Below, piece by piece: positions 42,853 to 51,585 of a stretch of DNA of 64,000 nt. Where the stretch lies: positions 1-64,000 of the forward strand of contig JAPLDF010000005.1 of the NCBI GenBank assembly GCA_026391835.1. Direction: 5' to 3'. The notes below the pieces were generated by a model that was given only the letters and a program-made list of their open reading frames with translations, was not told where the DNA came from and did no database searches. The stretch is from Bacteroidota bacterium. Lineage in GTDB: Bacteria; Bacteroidota; Bacteroidia; Bacteroidales; FEN-979. The position numbers were made by a program, and so were the translations under genes. Each line of letters opens with the position of its first letter. Positions within the stretch are counted from its first letter, which is position 1.

Positions 42853-44643
42853 TCAGGAGGGTTTGGTTTTATAAAAGATCCCGCAGATTATCATCGTGAT
42901 AATAATAATGACAGAAAACGCGACATTTACAATCAGATTATAGAAAACCGCAAATTGTAATCCATCGGTATACATTTTATCGTTTTCATAATATTTGACG
43001 GTGGTTTTCCATGTGTCTGCAAAAGATTCACTGATACATCCTGCCCGGCGGATTAACGAGTCATTGAAATTGTACAGCATATAGGGGAAGCCTGTTTTAT
43101 TTACAAACTGTTCCAATGGCTTATAAAAAACAAAGCCGGTAAACACATCCTCATATTTTAATTCGTTGGTTGGAAACCCGATTGCGCCATCAAAATTATC
43201 CGATCCGAACGGGCTGTTTGCAAAGTTAAACCCTTCATCCGGATTTCCCGCCAGGGAGAACGCTTTATCCCATTTGCCGTTTTGAACCTGTCCCCAGAAA
43301 ATCCCCAAACCAAACGGCACGGTGTTGATCATAACATTGCAGACTTTGCCGGGGAGCGCCTCCATCAATAGTTCAGTTGTATTGATTTTACTGTAATAGT
43401 GCCCCTTCCTGTTTCCATGAGCATCCCTGATCAGCCCATACCCGTGCCGGGCGTTCATGATAACCAGGCCTTTTACGCTTTTTTCATGTTTCCCGGGTTT
43501 GGTTTTGTAGCTGTCAATTATATGCTCTGCCATTATTTGATCCCTTTTATCCTTTGGCGCGTTCTGCCATTTTTCCGGGGTCATGGTCTCCCAATCAACG
43601 GGCATATCTGTAAAATACCAGTTAATTTTTAAACTGTCAGCAGTATGCATATTTATCTTATTCACATGCTTCAGCAAATCAAACATATTCGTAAGTGGCC
43701 ATAATGGCCATATCGGGTTACAGCTTCTTTGCAAAAGTGCAGTTGCTTTATTCAATGAATCTTCTGCCGGGAAGGCGGTATTCAGATAGGTGTGTAACGT
43801 GTCCTGATAACTTATGGAACCCAATTCCGTATAAATATTTCCAACTTTATCAGCAAACCGTTTATCGCTGACGATTCTGGTTATCAGTTCATATTGCGTG
43901 TACTCTGAGTGGGGAACTCTTTCATTCAGTACCACCAGGTCATATTTGTCAAATAAACCAAAAACATAATCAACCGGGTTTTGAGCGTGGGTTTTAACAA
44001 ATTCCGCATATTCCCTTGTTTCAGAATTTACAGGGTATTCAGGATAAAATGTGGTTGAAAAACGTGCGTTCTCTTTAAAAAACGGGCTAGTCTTAACAAA
44101 GACAGTCAGTGCAGCGATACAAAGAATTGTTAAAAATGAACCCAAACGCAATCCTTTGTTGCTCACCGGATTTTTAATTGTTTTTGTTAAGGAAACCATC
44201 TCCCACCAGGGTTTTTTAAAAACAAAAAACAATACCAGCATGGTAATCGTGAAAGCAATCATCAAAACCGAGGGAATGAGCAACTGGGATGGTTTATATA
44301 TATGAAGACCATTTATCAGGGATACCGGCAACATTAATAAAAAGAAAAACTTGCAAACCACCTCCCTGACCAGGAGATCCCTTGCCCCGGGATCCGGGTT
44401 TGTCATTCCGGTTACCTGCAGACCTGTGATCATCTTTACCAGGGTTCTTCCCCTTAAAAGAAAATAACAACCAGGGTAGTATAAAATCCAGGTGATCCAA
44501 AATACGGTAAATGAATCAATAAAGAAAAACCGGATGACCAGCTGTTGAACTATAAATGAAATACAATAGATCAGTACAACATCAATCAGGGCTGAGAATG
44601 CCCTGCGCCAGAACAGCACTTTTAACCTGTTTTGATTTTCCAT
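42853..44643 (-). CDS. RDD-domain membrane protein with ChaN/erythromycin-esterase-like C-terminus
   Basis: The 596-residue protein starts with an RDD-type membrane domain: WRRAFSALIDVVLIYCIS (the R..D..I signature) and RTLVKMITGLQV at about residue 68, with about five membrane segments up to residue 190. The remaining 400 residues include YDLVVLNERVPHSEYTQYELITRI (about 235-258) and KVGNIYTELGS, which resemble the 'L.E..H....' motif of the ChaN/EreA hydrolase-like folds. A further membrane segment ends the protein. Function is unknown. It is divergent from nearby genes, with a spacer that carries word repeats. Confidence 0.6.
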   Translation of the reverse strand: MENQNRLKVLFWRRAFSALIDVVLIYCISFIVQQLVIRFFFIDSFTVFWITWILYYPGCYFLLRGRTLVKMITGLQVTGMTNPDPGARDLLVREVVCKFFFLLMLPVSLINGLHIYKPSQLLIPSVLMIAFTITMLVLFFVFKKPWWEMVSLTKTIKNPVSNKGLRLGSFLTILCIAALTVFVKTSPFFKENARFSTTFYPEYPVNSETREYAEFVKTHAQNPVDYVFGLFDKYDLVVLNERVPHSEYTQYELITRIVSDKRFADKVGNIYTELGSISYQDTLHTYLNTAFPAEDSLNKATALLQRSCNPIWPLWPLTNMFDLLKHVNKINMHTADSLKINWYFTDMPVDWETMTPEKWQNAPKDKRDQIMAEHIIDSYKTKPGKHEKSVKGLVIMNARHGYGLIRDAHGNRKGHYYSKINTTELLMEALPGKVCNVMINTVPFGLGIFWGQVQNGKWDKAFSLAGNPDEGFNFANSPFGSDNFDGAIGFPTNELKYEDVFTGFVFYKPLEQFVNKTGFPYMLYNFNDSLIRRAGCISESFADTWKTTVKYYENDKMYTDGLQFAVFYNLIVNVAFSVIIIITMIICGIFYKTKPS

Positions 44644-44772
44644 ATCCTGTTTTCCCTGGTTAACTCCTTATAACTCCCTGTGAAAGTCGTTGAGGTAGTT
44701 TCAATGAAAAATGCTGAAAATCATTCGATCAGTAAAACGATGAATGTCGTTGATTTGTTGTTGAGGCTACGG

Positions 44773-44830
44773 CAAGTGACATGACAAATGACAAGTGACA
44801 AATGACAAGTGACAAGTGACAAGTGACAGG
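44773..44830. repeat. 7-bp tandem TGACAAR repeat
   Basis: About eight copies of TGACAAG or TGACAAA follow each other at a 7-bp period. Related words occur at 42741-42769. The spacer from 44644 to 45320 holds no gene apart from the tRNA that follows. Confidence 0.75.
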
Positions 44831-45034
44831 ATAAATGGCGTAGAAAACCAGCTGCATGTCTGTCTCGTTTTTTAAAACGGCTAAGTTGGATACCGGGGTA
44901 AAAGTACGAAGTACAACGTACTTCGCGGTGTATCGCACTAAATGTCAGAAGTCAGGACCGATCATATCATGTATAGTCAATTCAGTACAAACACATTTAC
45001 CTGTATAGTTTTTTCAGTATAGGACACATATACC

Positions 45035-45145
45035 GACCATAGACTGACCATAGACTGACCATAGACCTAACTCGAACCTTGACCGGTGACAGGTTACAGG
45101 AAGGTTAGAGAAAGGTTAGAGGAAGGTTAGAGAAAGGTTAGAGGA
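45035..45145. repeat. Two 11-bp-period tandem arrays
   Basis: The first array has three copies of GACCATAGACT (45035-45067), the last with one change. The second has five copies of AGGTTAGAGAA/GGA-type 11-mers (45091-45145). Both arrays have the same 11-bp period, and both lie in the spacer upstream of the tRNA-Glu promoter. Confidence 0.8.
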
Positions 45146-45270
45146 ATGGACCAAAAAGCAAGGGGAAATTTTGTATAAAACGAGTGGCTCGTTGAATTGG
45201 TGTGCATGCGGACGGAACAGTTTTTTCCATGAAACAAATATATGAAATTTTCAGAGATTTTATTTTTTTC

Positions 45271-45301
45271 TTGCATAGAAAAAAGGAATATTGTATTTTT
45301 G
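45271..45301 (+). promoter_or_regulatory. Bacteroidota promoter of tRNA-Glu
   Basis: TTG (45271-45273) and TATTTTTG (45294-45301) are separated by 20 bases, and the tRNA begins 20 bases downstream. The spacing is identical to the prophage moron promoter, which supports both. Confidence 0.7.
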
Positions 45302-45320
45302 CAGCATCAAAATAACCAAT

Positions 45321-45392
45321 GGCCGGTTCGTCTAGGGGTTAGGACGCCAGGTTTTCATCCTGGTAACAGGGGTTCGATTCCCCTACAGGCTA
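45321..45392 (+). tRNA. tRNA-Glu (anticodon TTC)
   Basis: The 72-nt gene folds with anticodon stem CCAGG/CCTGG around TTTTCAT (anticodon TTC) and T arm AGGGG-TTCGATT-CCCCT. The acceptor GGCCGGT pairs with ACAGGCT except for a G5-A68 mismatch. A G-T pair closes position 1-72. The CCA end is not encoded, and a terminator hairpin follows. Confidence 0.9.
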
Positions 45393-45406
45393 CAGAAATT
45401 AAATAT

Positions 45407-45439
45407 AAACCGCTGCAAAACAAACACTTGCAGCGGTTT
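45407..45439 (+). terminator. Terminator after tRNA-Glu
   Basis: AAACCGCTGCAA (45407-45418) and TTGCAGCGGTTT (45428-45439) form a perfect 12-bp stem with a 9-base loop, followed by TTCTTTTT. Confidence 0.9.
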
Positions 45440-45631
45440 TCTTTTTCCAGGGGGCGAATGCGGGGGTGAATGGAAAATCTAAAATGGCATATCTGAAATG
45501 CAAAATGCGGAACGTGATATCACATTTCACATTTCAGATTTTGCCGTTTGGATTTGTAGCGGGGACAATTCAATTATCTAACCTCGACCTGATCAGAGAT
45601 ATCGCTGAAATAGTTGCTTTTATTGAGTCTT

Positions 45632-47767
45632 CTATTGTTTGATGAATTTTCCAACCTGTACATTCTTCACGCTGACCAGCTTCACCAGATAGACCCCGCC
45701 GGGAAATGTGTTGACAGCAATGGTGGCTATTGGTTCCGTTAGTTCCAGATGCAGAAGAAGCACGCCGTTGAGGTCATAGACAGAGAGGATGCCCTTTTCG
45801 GGAGCTTCAACGGTTAGATTCCCGGAAGTTGGATTGGGATAAAGTTTAACGGCACCTGCAACCGCTTTAATTTCGTTCACACTAACAGGAAAGCCACCTG
45901 CATTATCTGTTTTTAAAATGGTTCCGTAATTCCCTACTGCATATCCGGTATTTGCATTTGGAAAGAAAATTCCCCCGACCCCTTCCCCCGACTGTAACTT
46001 GCAGATTTCCCATGTTATTCCCCCGTCGTTCGTCTTCAGAATTGATGAATTCAACTGGTAATTGGCTTGACCGACATAGCCTGTTTGGGGATCCGTAAAA
46101 AACAAGCATCTCAGATACCCTCCTGTCGGGATCGATAGATTCGCCCATGTGGCACCCCCGTCTGTTGTCTTTATAAGCGTACCATAATCCCCAACCGCAT
46201 ATCCGGTATTGGAATCAACAAAAAAAACCGAATACAAATTATATTCTGTCCAGGTTAAATTGGTCCAGGTTGTCCCTGCGTCAGTCGTTTTCAGGATTAC
46301 ACCCCACCCGTCGGGCAAATAGCCACCAGCTACATAACCGGTATTGGAGTCGGTAAAACAGACCGAAAACAACATGTTCATCGTCCCGCTGTTCAATGCA
46401 GACCAACTGGCGCCTCCGTTGATTGTTTTCAGGATGGTTCCATAACCGCTGTTATTCAGGTAACCCACCGCATATCCGGTATTCACATCGGTAAAATAGA
46501 TGGAATTTAGTCCTGAAGTGGCTCCGGTTGACAAAACGTTCCAGGTCGAGCCACCATCTGTCGTTTTAATTACATTGTTTGCACATGATGCATATCCTGT
46601 ATTTGCATCGGGAAAGACAACCGAGCCGATGGAATATGTCATGCCACTGGATAAGGCAGTCCAATTCGTGCCGCCATTGGTTGTTTTTAAAATCATGCCG
46701 CTTTGACCCACGGTATAGCCAGTAATGGAATCTGTAAAACAGACAGACCTGAAAGAGTTTATAGGTCCTTGAAGCATAGAAGTCCATCCGGCGCCTCCAG
46801 TGGTTGTTCGCAGGATGGTTCCGTGCATGCCTGTGATAATTCCTGTATTTGCACTGGTAAAAAAAATGGAGGAGAGATCATTGGTTGTTCCGGTTGACAA
46901 GACAGACCAGGTTGAGCCTCCGTCAGTTGTTTTCAGCGCCAATCCAGCCCATCCTAAAATATATCCCGTAAATGAATTGGTAAAGTAAACCGAAGATAAG
47001 AGGCTCGTTGTGCCTGACGACACTGTATCCCAGGTGGTTCCCCCGTTTGTTGTTTTCAGGATCAGCCCCCACCGTCCCACGGCATATCCGGTATTTGGAC
47101 TGGTAAAGAACAGGGAGTTTATAAAAAGACTTTGCGCACTTAACAGCGTTGACCAGGTGGCACCACCATTGGTTGTCTTTAGGATTGCCCCATTTCCAGA
47201 CAATGTGCAGCCACCTGCTGCATATCCCGTATCCGGATCAGTAAAGAAAACAGACGACAAATCAGGGGTCATTCCGATTGGCAATGGAGTCCAGGTGAGA
47301 CCACCGTTGGTTGTTTTCAGGACAATTCCATAATGGGGGTTTGATTTAACATACCCTGCTGCATATCCTGTATCGGTACCGGTAAAAAAAACTGATGTAA
47401 ACCAATATGTCGTTCCGGATGGATATGAATTTTTCAAGGTAACAGATATCTTAACCCAGTTTGTACCACCATCGGTTGTTTTTAACATAATTCCATGGTC
47501 GCCTGCGGCATAACCTGTATTGATGCTGGTAAAACAGACGGATGTTAAATGTTCTGTGGTTCCACTGTTTAAAACTGTCCAGTTAACACCTCCATTGATT
47601 GTCTTGATTATAGTTCCTGCTCCCCCAACAGAATATCCATTCAGCGAATCTGCAAAGAAAACAGAAGACAATGTGTTAGCCTGTGGTGTTGGATTCTGCC
47701 AGAACCATTGAGCCATTGTGGCGTTTGCGAGGACAAGTGCCAGGATAAATATGGAGATCCTTTTCAT
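45632..47767 (-). CDS. T9SS-secreted protein with Ycf48-like repeats
   Basis: The 711-residue protein has a signal peptide (1-20) and about 14 repeats of 40-50 residues of the form LxSVFFxDxNTGYAVGxxGTILKTTNGGxTW. This is the pattern of Ycf48/BNR-type propeller proteins, and two or more propellers are likely. The C-terminus (about 635-711, KLYPNPTSGNLTVEAP, then GGVYLVKL and a final KFIKQ) is a type IX secretion sorting domain. It should be exported to the surface or medium. Role is unknown; such proteins are often found in adhesion or polymer binding. The CAAATATA -7 box (47804-47811, minus strand) lies upstream. Confidence 0.85.
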   Translation of the reverse strand: MKRISIFILALVLANATMAQWFWQNPTPQANTLSSVFFADSLNGYSVGGAGTIIKTINGGVNWTVLNSGTTEHLTSVCFTSINTGYAAGDHGIMLKTTDGGTNWVKISVTLKNSYPSGTTYWFTSVFFTGTDTGYAAGYVKSNPHYGIVLKTTNGGLTWTPLPIGMTPDLSSVFFTDPDTGYAAGGCTLSGNGAILKTTNGGATWSTLLSAQSLFINSLFFTSPNTGYAVGRWGLILKTTNGGTTWDTVSSGTTSLLSSVYFTNSFTGYILGWAGLALKTTDGGSTWSVLSTGTTNDLSSIFFTSANTGIITGMHGTILRTTTGGAGWTSMLQGPINSFRSVCFTDSITGYTVGQSGMILKTTNGGTNWTALSSGMTYSIGSVVFPDANTGYASCANNVIKTTDGGSTWNVLSTGATSGLNSIYFTDVNTGYAVGYLNNSGYGTILKTINGGASWSALNSGTMNMLFSVCFTDSNTGYVAGGYLPDGWGVILKTTDAGTTWTNLTWTEYNLYSVFFVDSNTGYAVGDYGTLIKTTDGGATWANLSIPTGGYLRCLFFTDPQTGYVGQANYQLNSSILKTNDGGITWEICKLQSGEGVGGIFFPNANTGYAVGNYGTILKTDNAGGFPVSVNEIKAVAGAVKLYPNPTSGNLTVEAPEKGILSVYDLNGVLLLHLELTEPIATIAVNTFPGGVYLVKLVSVKNVQVGKFIKQ

Positions 47768-48234
47768 GTGGTTAGAAATTAATCAACGAAACGTAATTGT
47801 ATTCAAATATACGAAACAAATGTTGAGAATAAGGATCATCCTGGAATCTAATCCAAAGATGGACTGTGTATTAACTTACAAAAGAACCCTTGAGAATATA
47901 TTTAAGGTTCTACATGGCCAGCTATAATGCCCCAAAATGTTTTGATCGTGCTGGCCAGACATAGGAGATAACAATATCCAAGAGGTTCAATACTCATTAG
48001 ATATAGCGACATCCAGCCATTACTCACAGGATAATCCTCGTTTGGTTTGAAATTCGACATTATGCTCCCCCGTGGGTCCAAGGGAACCCTTTTCATTTAT
48101 AATTGTACCGGGGCATACCTATACTATTAAATTCATCCTTAATGACAAGCACTATGAATCTCCTATATGGGCTGAGGTATATTCTTGTATTTAATTAGAG
48201 AAAACAACTTACCCATTTATTGTTTTTCAAGTTA
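47768..48234. other. Spacer with no convincing gene
   Basis: This region holds a promoter-like box near 47804-47811 (minus strand, TATATTTG). A 64-residue frame on the minus strand (47902-48096) has no recognisable motif, and I do not count it as a gene. I see nothing else. Confidence 0.3.
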
Positions 48235-48864
48235 TTATCCTTGTAAAGTTAGTAACAAAATTGTTTCTTTCAATTGTAAAACCAATGAGTATAATTGTCC
48301 AGGTTCATGTAGTTTCCTTTGTATTATTCCATATAACTCAGGTTCCTTAATAACCTCACCACTATCATCAAGGACATTTAACTCTCCGTCATTAAAAAAA
48401 TAGGGCTTGTCGTATTTTTCAATCCGATCAATGTGCTCCTTAAGCAATCCCTTGCAGGGCAACTTGTTGTCAATCCTTGCTAATTCACCTAATAACTTAC
48501 TTTTAAGTTCAGCGAATTTCATTCGGAAATCATCAAATTTTGCAACTCGAATATTATAAATATTTTCATTAAAATACCCTGTTTTATCTTTGACTAATCG
48601 CTGAAATTCAGACATTGTTTGATAATCTGCGATATAACTATAAATTAATCTGTATTCATCAATCGTCTGACAGATTTGTTGCTTACGATTCTCGAAATCC
48701 TCCTCCAGCTTGTGTTTATTTCTTTTAATCTCTAACCGAATATTGAAAAAATAAACAATGCATCCACCAAGCGAAACACTTACAATCATCTTGAGTAAAC
48801 TCCAAAAAACAGATTCACCCCCTATAATATTAAAAAGTGCATAAATAACTCTGCTCTCCTCCAT
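48235..48864 (-). CDS. Membrane-anchored coiled-coil protein of unknown function
   Basis: The 209-residue protein has a hydrophobic segment at about residues 21-40 (SLLKMIVSVSLGGCIVYFFN). It is followed by a Lys/Glu-rich coiled coil (about 42-75) and a helical domain (CQTIDEYRLIYSYIADY, KFAELKSKLLGEL). There is no signal peptide other than the anchor. The sequence is AT-rich and lies 90 bases from the BRCT protein on the same strand. I do not recognise it. A membrane sensor or effector tethering role is possible. Confidence 0.5.
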   Translation of the reverse strand: MEESRVIYALFNIIGGESVFWSLLKMIVSVSLGGCIVYFFNIRLEIKRNKHKLEEDFENRKQQICQTIDEYRLIYSYIADYQTMSEFQRLVKDKTGYFNENIYNIRVAKFDDFRMKFAELKSKLLGELARIDNKLPCKGLLKEHIDRIEKYDKPYFFNDGELNVLDDSGEVIKEPELYGIIQRKLHEPGQLYSLVLQLKETILLLTLQG

Positions 48865-48957
48865 AGGTCAAGTTATTAGTTCGTAAAATCAACAAAATTC
48901 ACTTTGATAAATTGGACATTCACTTGAAATTTTCAAGAACAATTTTTATTGCTGAAT

Positions 48958-49653
48958 TTACGTGATTTGAGGCGGTGTTATAATGTCCAGGAATTCATTC
49001 TCGCTTAACATCCTGATATTTGACCCTTTAGAATTGAACTCCTGGATTTTCATTAATTTCGTGGGTCCCGCACCATGACCAACGATCACAAAATGTGTAT
49101 TCTTTGTAATACCTGTATCAATATCTGCTCCCTTTTCCTTAACAATTTTCGCTGCCTCTCCTCTTGATATTCTATCAAGAACTCCAGTAAAAACAACCTT
49201 TTTATTATAGAATAGATGACTTTTATCTCCTAATTCAAGATCTGGTTTCAACAGACCACCCGTAATTTTTTCATGTCCGACAAAAATGTTTTCAGCTCCT
49301 TTACTGTGACGCCAATTTAGTATTTTTCTGCTTTGTTTGGCTGGGATGGATTCTTTGTCGGTTAACTCCCAGGTACCATTATCCCTTATAAGGCTTCTTA
49401 ATTGTTGAATAGTGCCCAAAAAGGGAACACCACAATAGTCCCAACGGGCAACGCCACGCTTGTTAATGTAGATTCTAAAGAACCCCAGTTCCGTACCTTT
49501 CTGGTATTTTATCTGGAAGCCATAATCTATGAAGCAAGAATCCCGCATAGTGAACCCTGCCCGTAGCATCGCCACATGGCATTTACCGGCCTTCTTTACA
49601 CACCTACTATGGTTAGAGGATGTTAGCTTTGAAGTTTCTTTGATCTGATCCAT
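48958..49653 (-). CDS. BRCT-domain protein
   Basis: The 231-residue protein has an N-terminal domain of about 130 residues of unknown fold with a Trp-rich segment (RGVARWDYCGVPFLG). A C-terminal BRCT domain follows (about 145-231), containing NKKVVFTGVLDRISRGEAAKI and THFVIVGHG; the GT-like turn and the Trp-position-like hydrophobics are present. BRCT domains bind phosphopeptides or DNA breaks and normally occur in ligases and repair proteins. Here it stands alone with a unique N-terminal domain. It sits in an AT-rich islet. Confidence 0.65.
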   Translation of the reverse strand: MDQIKETSKLTSSNHSRCVKKAGKCHVAMLRAGFTMRDSCFIDYGFQIKYQKGTELGFFRIYINKRGVARWDYCGVPFLGTIQQLRSLIRDNGTWELTDKESIPAKQSRKILNWRHSKGAENIFVGHEKITGGLLKPDLELGDKSHLFYNKKVVFTGVLDRISRGEAAKIVKEKGADIDTGITKNTHFVIVGHGAGPTKLMKIQEFNSKGSNIRMLSENEFLDIITPPQIT

Positions 49654-49699
49654 TTCTTTGAATTTTTTAAGTACTGAATGTGTATTGTTCTTTTTGAAA

Positions 49700-49722
49700 C
49701 AGGGGGCGGCGTCCGCCCCCTG
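49700..49722. repeat. GC-rich perfect palindrome
   Basis: CAGGGGGCGG (49700-49709) and CCGCCCCCTG (49713-49722) are perfect complements around a 3-base loop. Such G/C hairpins are unusual in this AT-rich stretch. It lies upstream (minus-strand sense) of the BRCT gene and could be part of an operator or an insertion scar. The rest of 49654-49862 has no gene. Confidence 0.6.
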
Positions 49723-49862
49723 ACCCCCACTTTTATTGAAGTACCAATGATACCATTGGTACCACCAGCATTTTTTTGAATGAGCAACCGATTTATACTG
49801 TTTTTTAAACTTTTGGCCCCTTTATCCTAATTGACCGCAAGCTCGATTTTACCAAATGATTG

Positions 49863-50135
49863 CTATGCGTCCTCTAAAAGCAGATGCCATTCTTCATCTA
49901 CTTTTCGCGTAATTACTGGATTAAGATTATCAACAAATCCCACTAAAAATCGAAATTTTCTCCATTCATATTGCATTTTTTTGTCCTTTTCTTTTGACAT
50001 TCCCATATTGGAAATGTCGAAGTTCTTGACCGCCCTCTGCCGATTTTTATTGACCCCCATATCTTCCTGGCAGTCAACAAGAAAAGTGATCAGATTGCTC
50101 CGGCGAATAGTGATCAGGGCCAGCGTTTTTTTCAC
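49863..50135 (-). CDS. Small protein of unknown function
   Basis: The 90-residue frame begins with GTG at 50135, overlapping the stop of the ATPase gene as GTGA, so it would be translated by coupling. The C-terminal half (QYEWRKFRFLVGFVDNLNPV) looks structured, with no known motif. Weak start codon and lack of homology that I can recognise leave the gene status uncertain. Confidence 0.35.
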   Translation of the reverse strand: MKKTLALITIRRSNLITFLVDCQEDMGVNKNRQRAVKNFDISNMGMSKEKDKKMQYEWRKFRFLVGFVDNLNPVITRKVDEEWHLLLEDA

Positions 50136-50881
50136 CGTGGCAACAGATCACAATACCAGAATCCATTGTTGAACGGGCTATCTGCAATATTGGTGGTACC
50201 AGGATCAACCGTTGATTGGTCGCCTGGTTCAGATGCGGTATATTTTCTATAAACTATTTCACCTTTTTCAAATCCGATTGGTTTAGAAAAGAAAGGAGCA
50301 TCATACACAAAGCTGTGGTACTCGCCATTTTCCCCGCAGGGATCAACCCCATCAGGAAGGTCATTCAAAAAATCATCATCAATTATTCTTCCTGCAAAGC
50401 TTTTATCCAGGTATTTGTCGTTAACACATGTTGTAATAGCCTTAAACCCAATATCGATGAATTCCCGTATAAGTTTCTTGGTTGGGATTTTCCACAAGGG
50501 GAAAACACCTTTTAAATTCAATTCTGCCAATTTATCTTCCCGGTATTTCCGCAGGTCTTCCAGGAAGATATCTCCGAACACAGATGCAGTCACGCCTTGA
50601 TTTTTCAAATTCATTAAAGCAGCTGCCATGGTATTATCGTAGACTTCCATGGTTGGCATTTCGGGGATTTGTATTTTTACCAGCGGTAACCCGATTCGCT
50701 CTGCTTGTATGTCCAGCAATTCAACCCGCACTCCATGCATCGAGATTCTCTGGTATGGCTGACTTATGGTGGTCAGTAAACACATTATCCCAAATCGTTG
50801 CTCCTGCAGGATTTTATGCAGGCACAGAGCGGAATCCTTTCCGCCACTCCAGTTAAATATGACTGTTTCTTTTAAACACAT
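50132..50881 (-). CDS. Dph6-like ATP pyrophosphatase (diphthine-ammonia ligase-related)
   Basis: The 249-residue protein is a PP-loop ATP pyrophosphatase. The P-loop FNWSGGKDSALCLHKIL is at about residues 8-24, followed by RISMHGVRVELLDIQAERIGLP and YREDKLAELN. The C-terminal region has DPCGENGEYHSFVYDAP, the conserved Dph6-family segment. Bacterial homologues lack the diphthamide substrate (elongation factor 2), so the real substrate is unknown. It lies next to a NUDIX gene on the same strand. Confidence 0.8.
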   Translation of the reverse strand: MCLKETVIFNWSGGKDSALCLHKILQEQRFGIMCLLTTISQPYQRISMHGVRVELLDIQAERIGLPLVKIQIPEMPTMEVYDNTMAAALMNLKNQGVTASVFGDIFLEDLRKYREDKLAELNLKGVFPLWKIPTKKLIREFIDIGFKAITTCVNDKYLDKSFAGRIIDDDFLNDLPDGVDPCGENGEYHSFVYDAPFFSKPIGFEKGEIVYRKYTASEPGDQSTVDPGTTNIADSPFNNGFWYCDLLPR

Positions 50882-50939
50882 TACGGTGTTATCTTACTGA
50901 GGATCAAGTTTATTTGGGCAATCACAGTTCGCCAAAAAT

Positions 50940-51374
50940 TCATTTCTGCACCACCTCCAATATTTTTTTAAGAATTTCAGAATGATCAAAGGCAAGTTCT
51001 GGCAGCTTATTAACGGGGAACCATTTTGCATCTTTAGCATCATCCCCTGCTTTTATGGGCACAATTGAACCGTCAATGAATCCATAATAAACAACTGAAA
51101 CGGTTCTTTCTCTTGGGTCCCGGTCAAGCGCATCAAAAATATCAAACCTTTTCAATAAGACATTTGAGATGTTGGTCTCTTCCTCTAATTCCCTGTAGAC
51201 AGCAACATCAATTACTTCGTCAATATTGACATAACCACCTGCGAATGCCCAGCGATCTTTAAACGGTTCGTGGGCTCTGCGAATTAGCAAAACGTTTAAA
51301 CCGGTATCGGATTTATAAAATATGACTGCATCTGCGGTCAGTGCGAAGTGCGGATAATTGTAAGTATAGCCCAT
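50940..51374 (-). CDS. NUDIX hydrolase
   Basis: The 144-residue protein has the NUDIX box at about residues 39-61 (GGYVNIDEVIDVAVYRELEEET, matching Gx5Ex7REUxEE). It hydrolyses a nucleoside diphosphate linked to another moiety. The N-terminal FALTADAVIFYKSDTGLNVLL and the C-terminal DAKWFPVNKLPELAFDHSEIL resemble the family that uses ADP-ribose or NADH, but specificity is not fixed by sequence alone. It follows a Cdd1 relic. Confidence 0.88.
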   Translation of the reverse strand: MGYTYNYPHFALTADAVIFYKSDTGLNVLLIRRAHEPFKDRWAFAGGYVNIDEVIDVAVYRELEEETNISNVLLKRFDIFDALDRDPRERTVSVVYYGFIDGSIVPIKAGDDAKDAKWFPVNKLPELAFDHSEILKKILEVVQK

Positions 51375-51398
51375 TTCTTATAAAGTTAATAGTTTTCC

Positions 51399-51585
51399 TC
51401 ATGAATGTTGAGCCATGGAGTGAAGACTGAAGGTGCCCCACTCCCAATGGCCAGGAAAATGTACATCACGGAGTAACCGATCACCAGGTTCTTTCTGAAC
51501 ATAATAGACGGCACAGCGGAATGAGAGGAGCAAACACCGATGCCGGGAATCGTCATTAGTTCCCTGATGGACTGTTCTTTTGTCA
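51399..51585 (-). pseudogene. Decayed Cdd1-family gene
   Basis: From the ATG at 51585 the frame reads MTKEQSIRELMTIPGIG, the helix-hairpin-helix opening of the Cdd1 ('pathogenicity locus') family. In the next frame, a few bases on, comes RCLLLSFRCAVYYV, the family's conserved second block (usually DRCVLYVFRCAVYFA). The middle of the protein (about 30 residues) is missing, and the two blocks are in different frames. The relic has a promoter-like box TATCTTTG (minus strand, 51621-51614). I infer a deletion and frameshift. Confidence 0.6.

Noticed and set aside
45035-45145. CRISPR array in the spacer upstream of tRNA-Glu
   Set aside because: Units are 11 bp and contiguous with no spacers.
47902-48096. 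64-residue minus-strand frame in the spacer
   Set aside because: There is no signal, motif or neighbour that supports it; it is short and its composition is ordinary.
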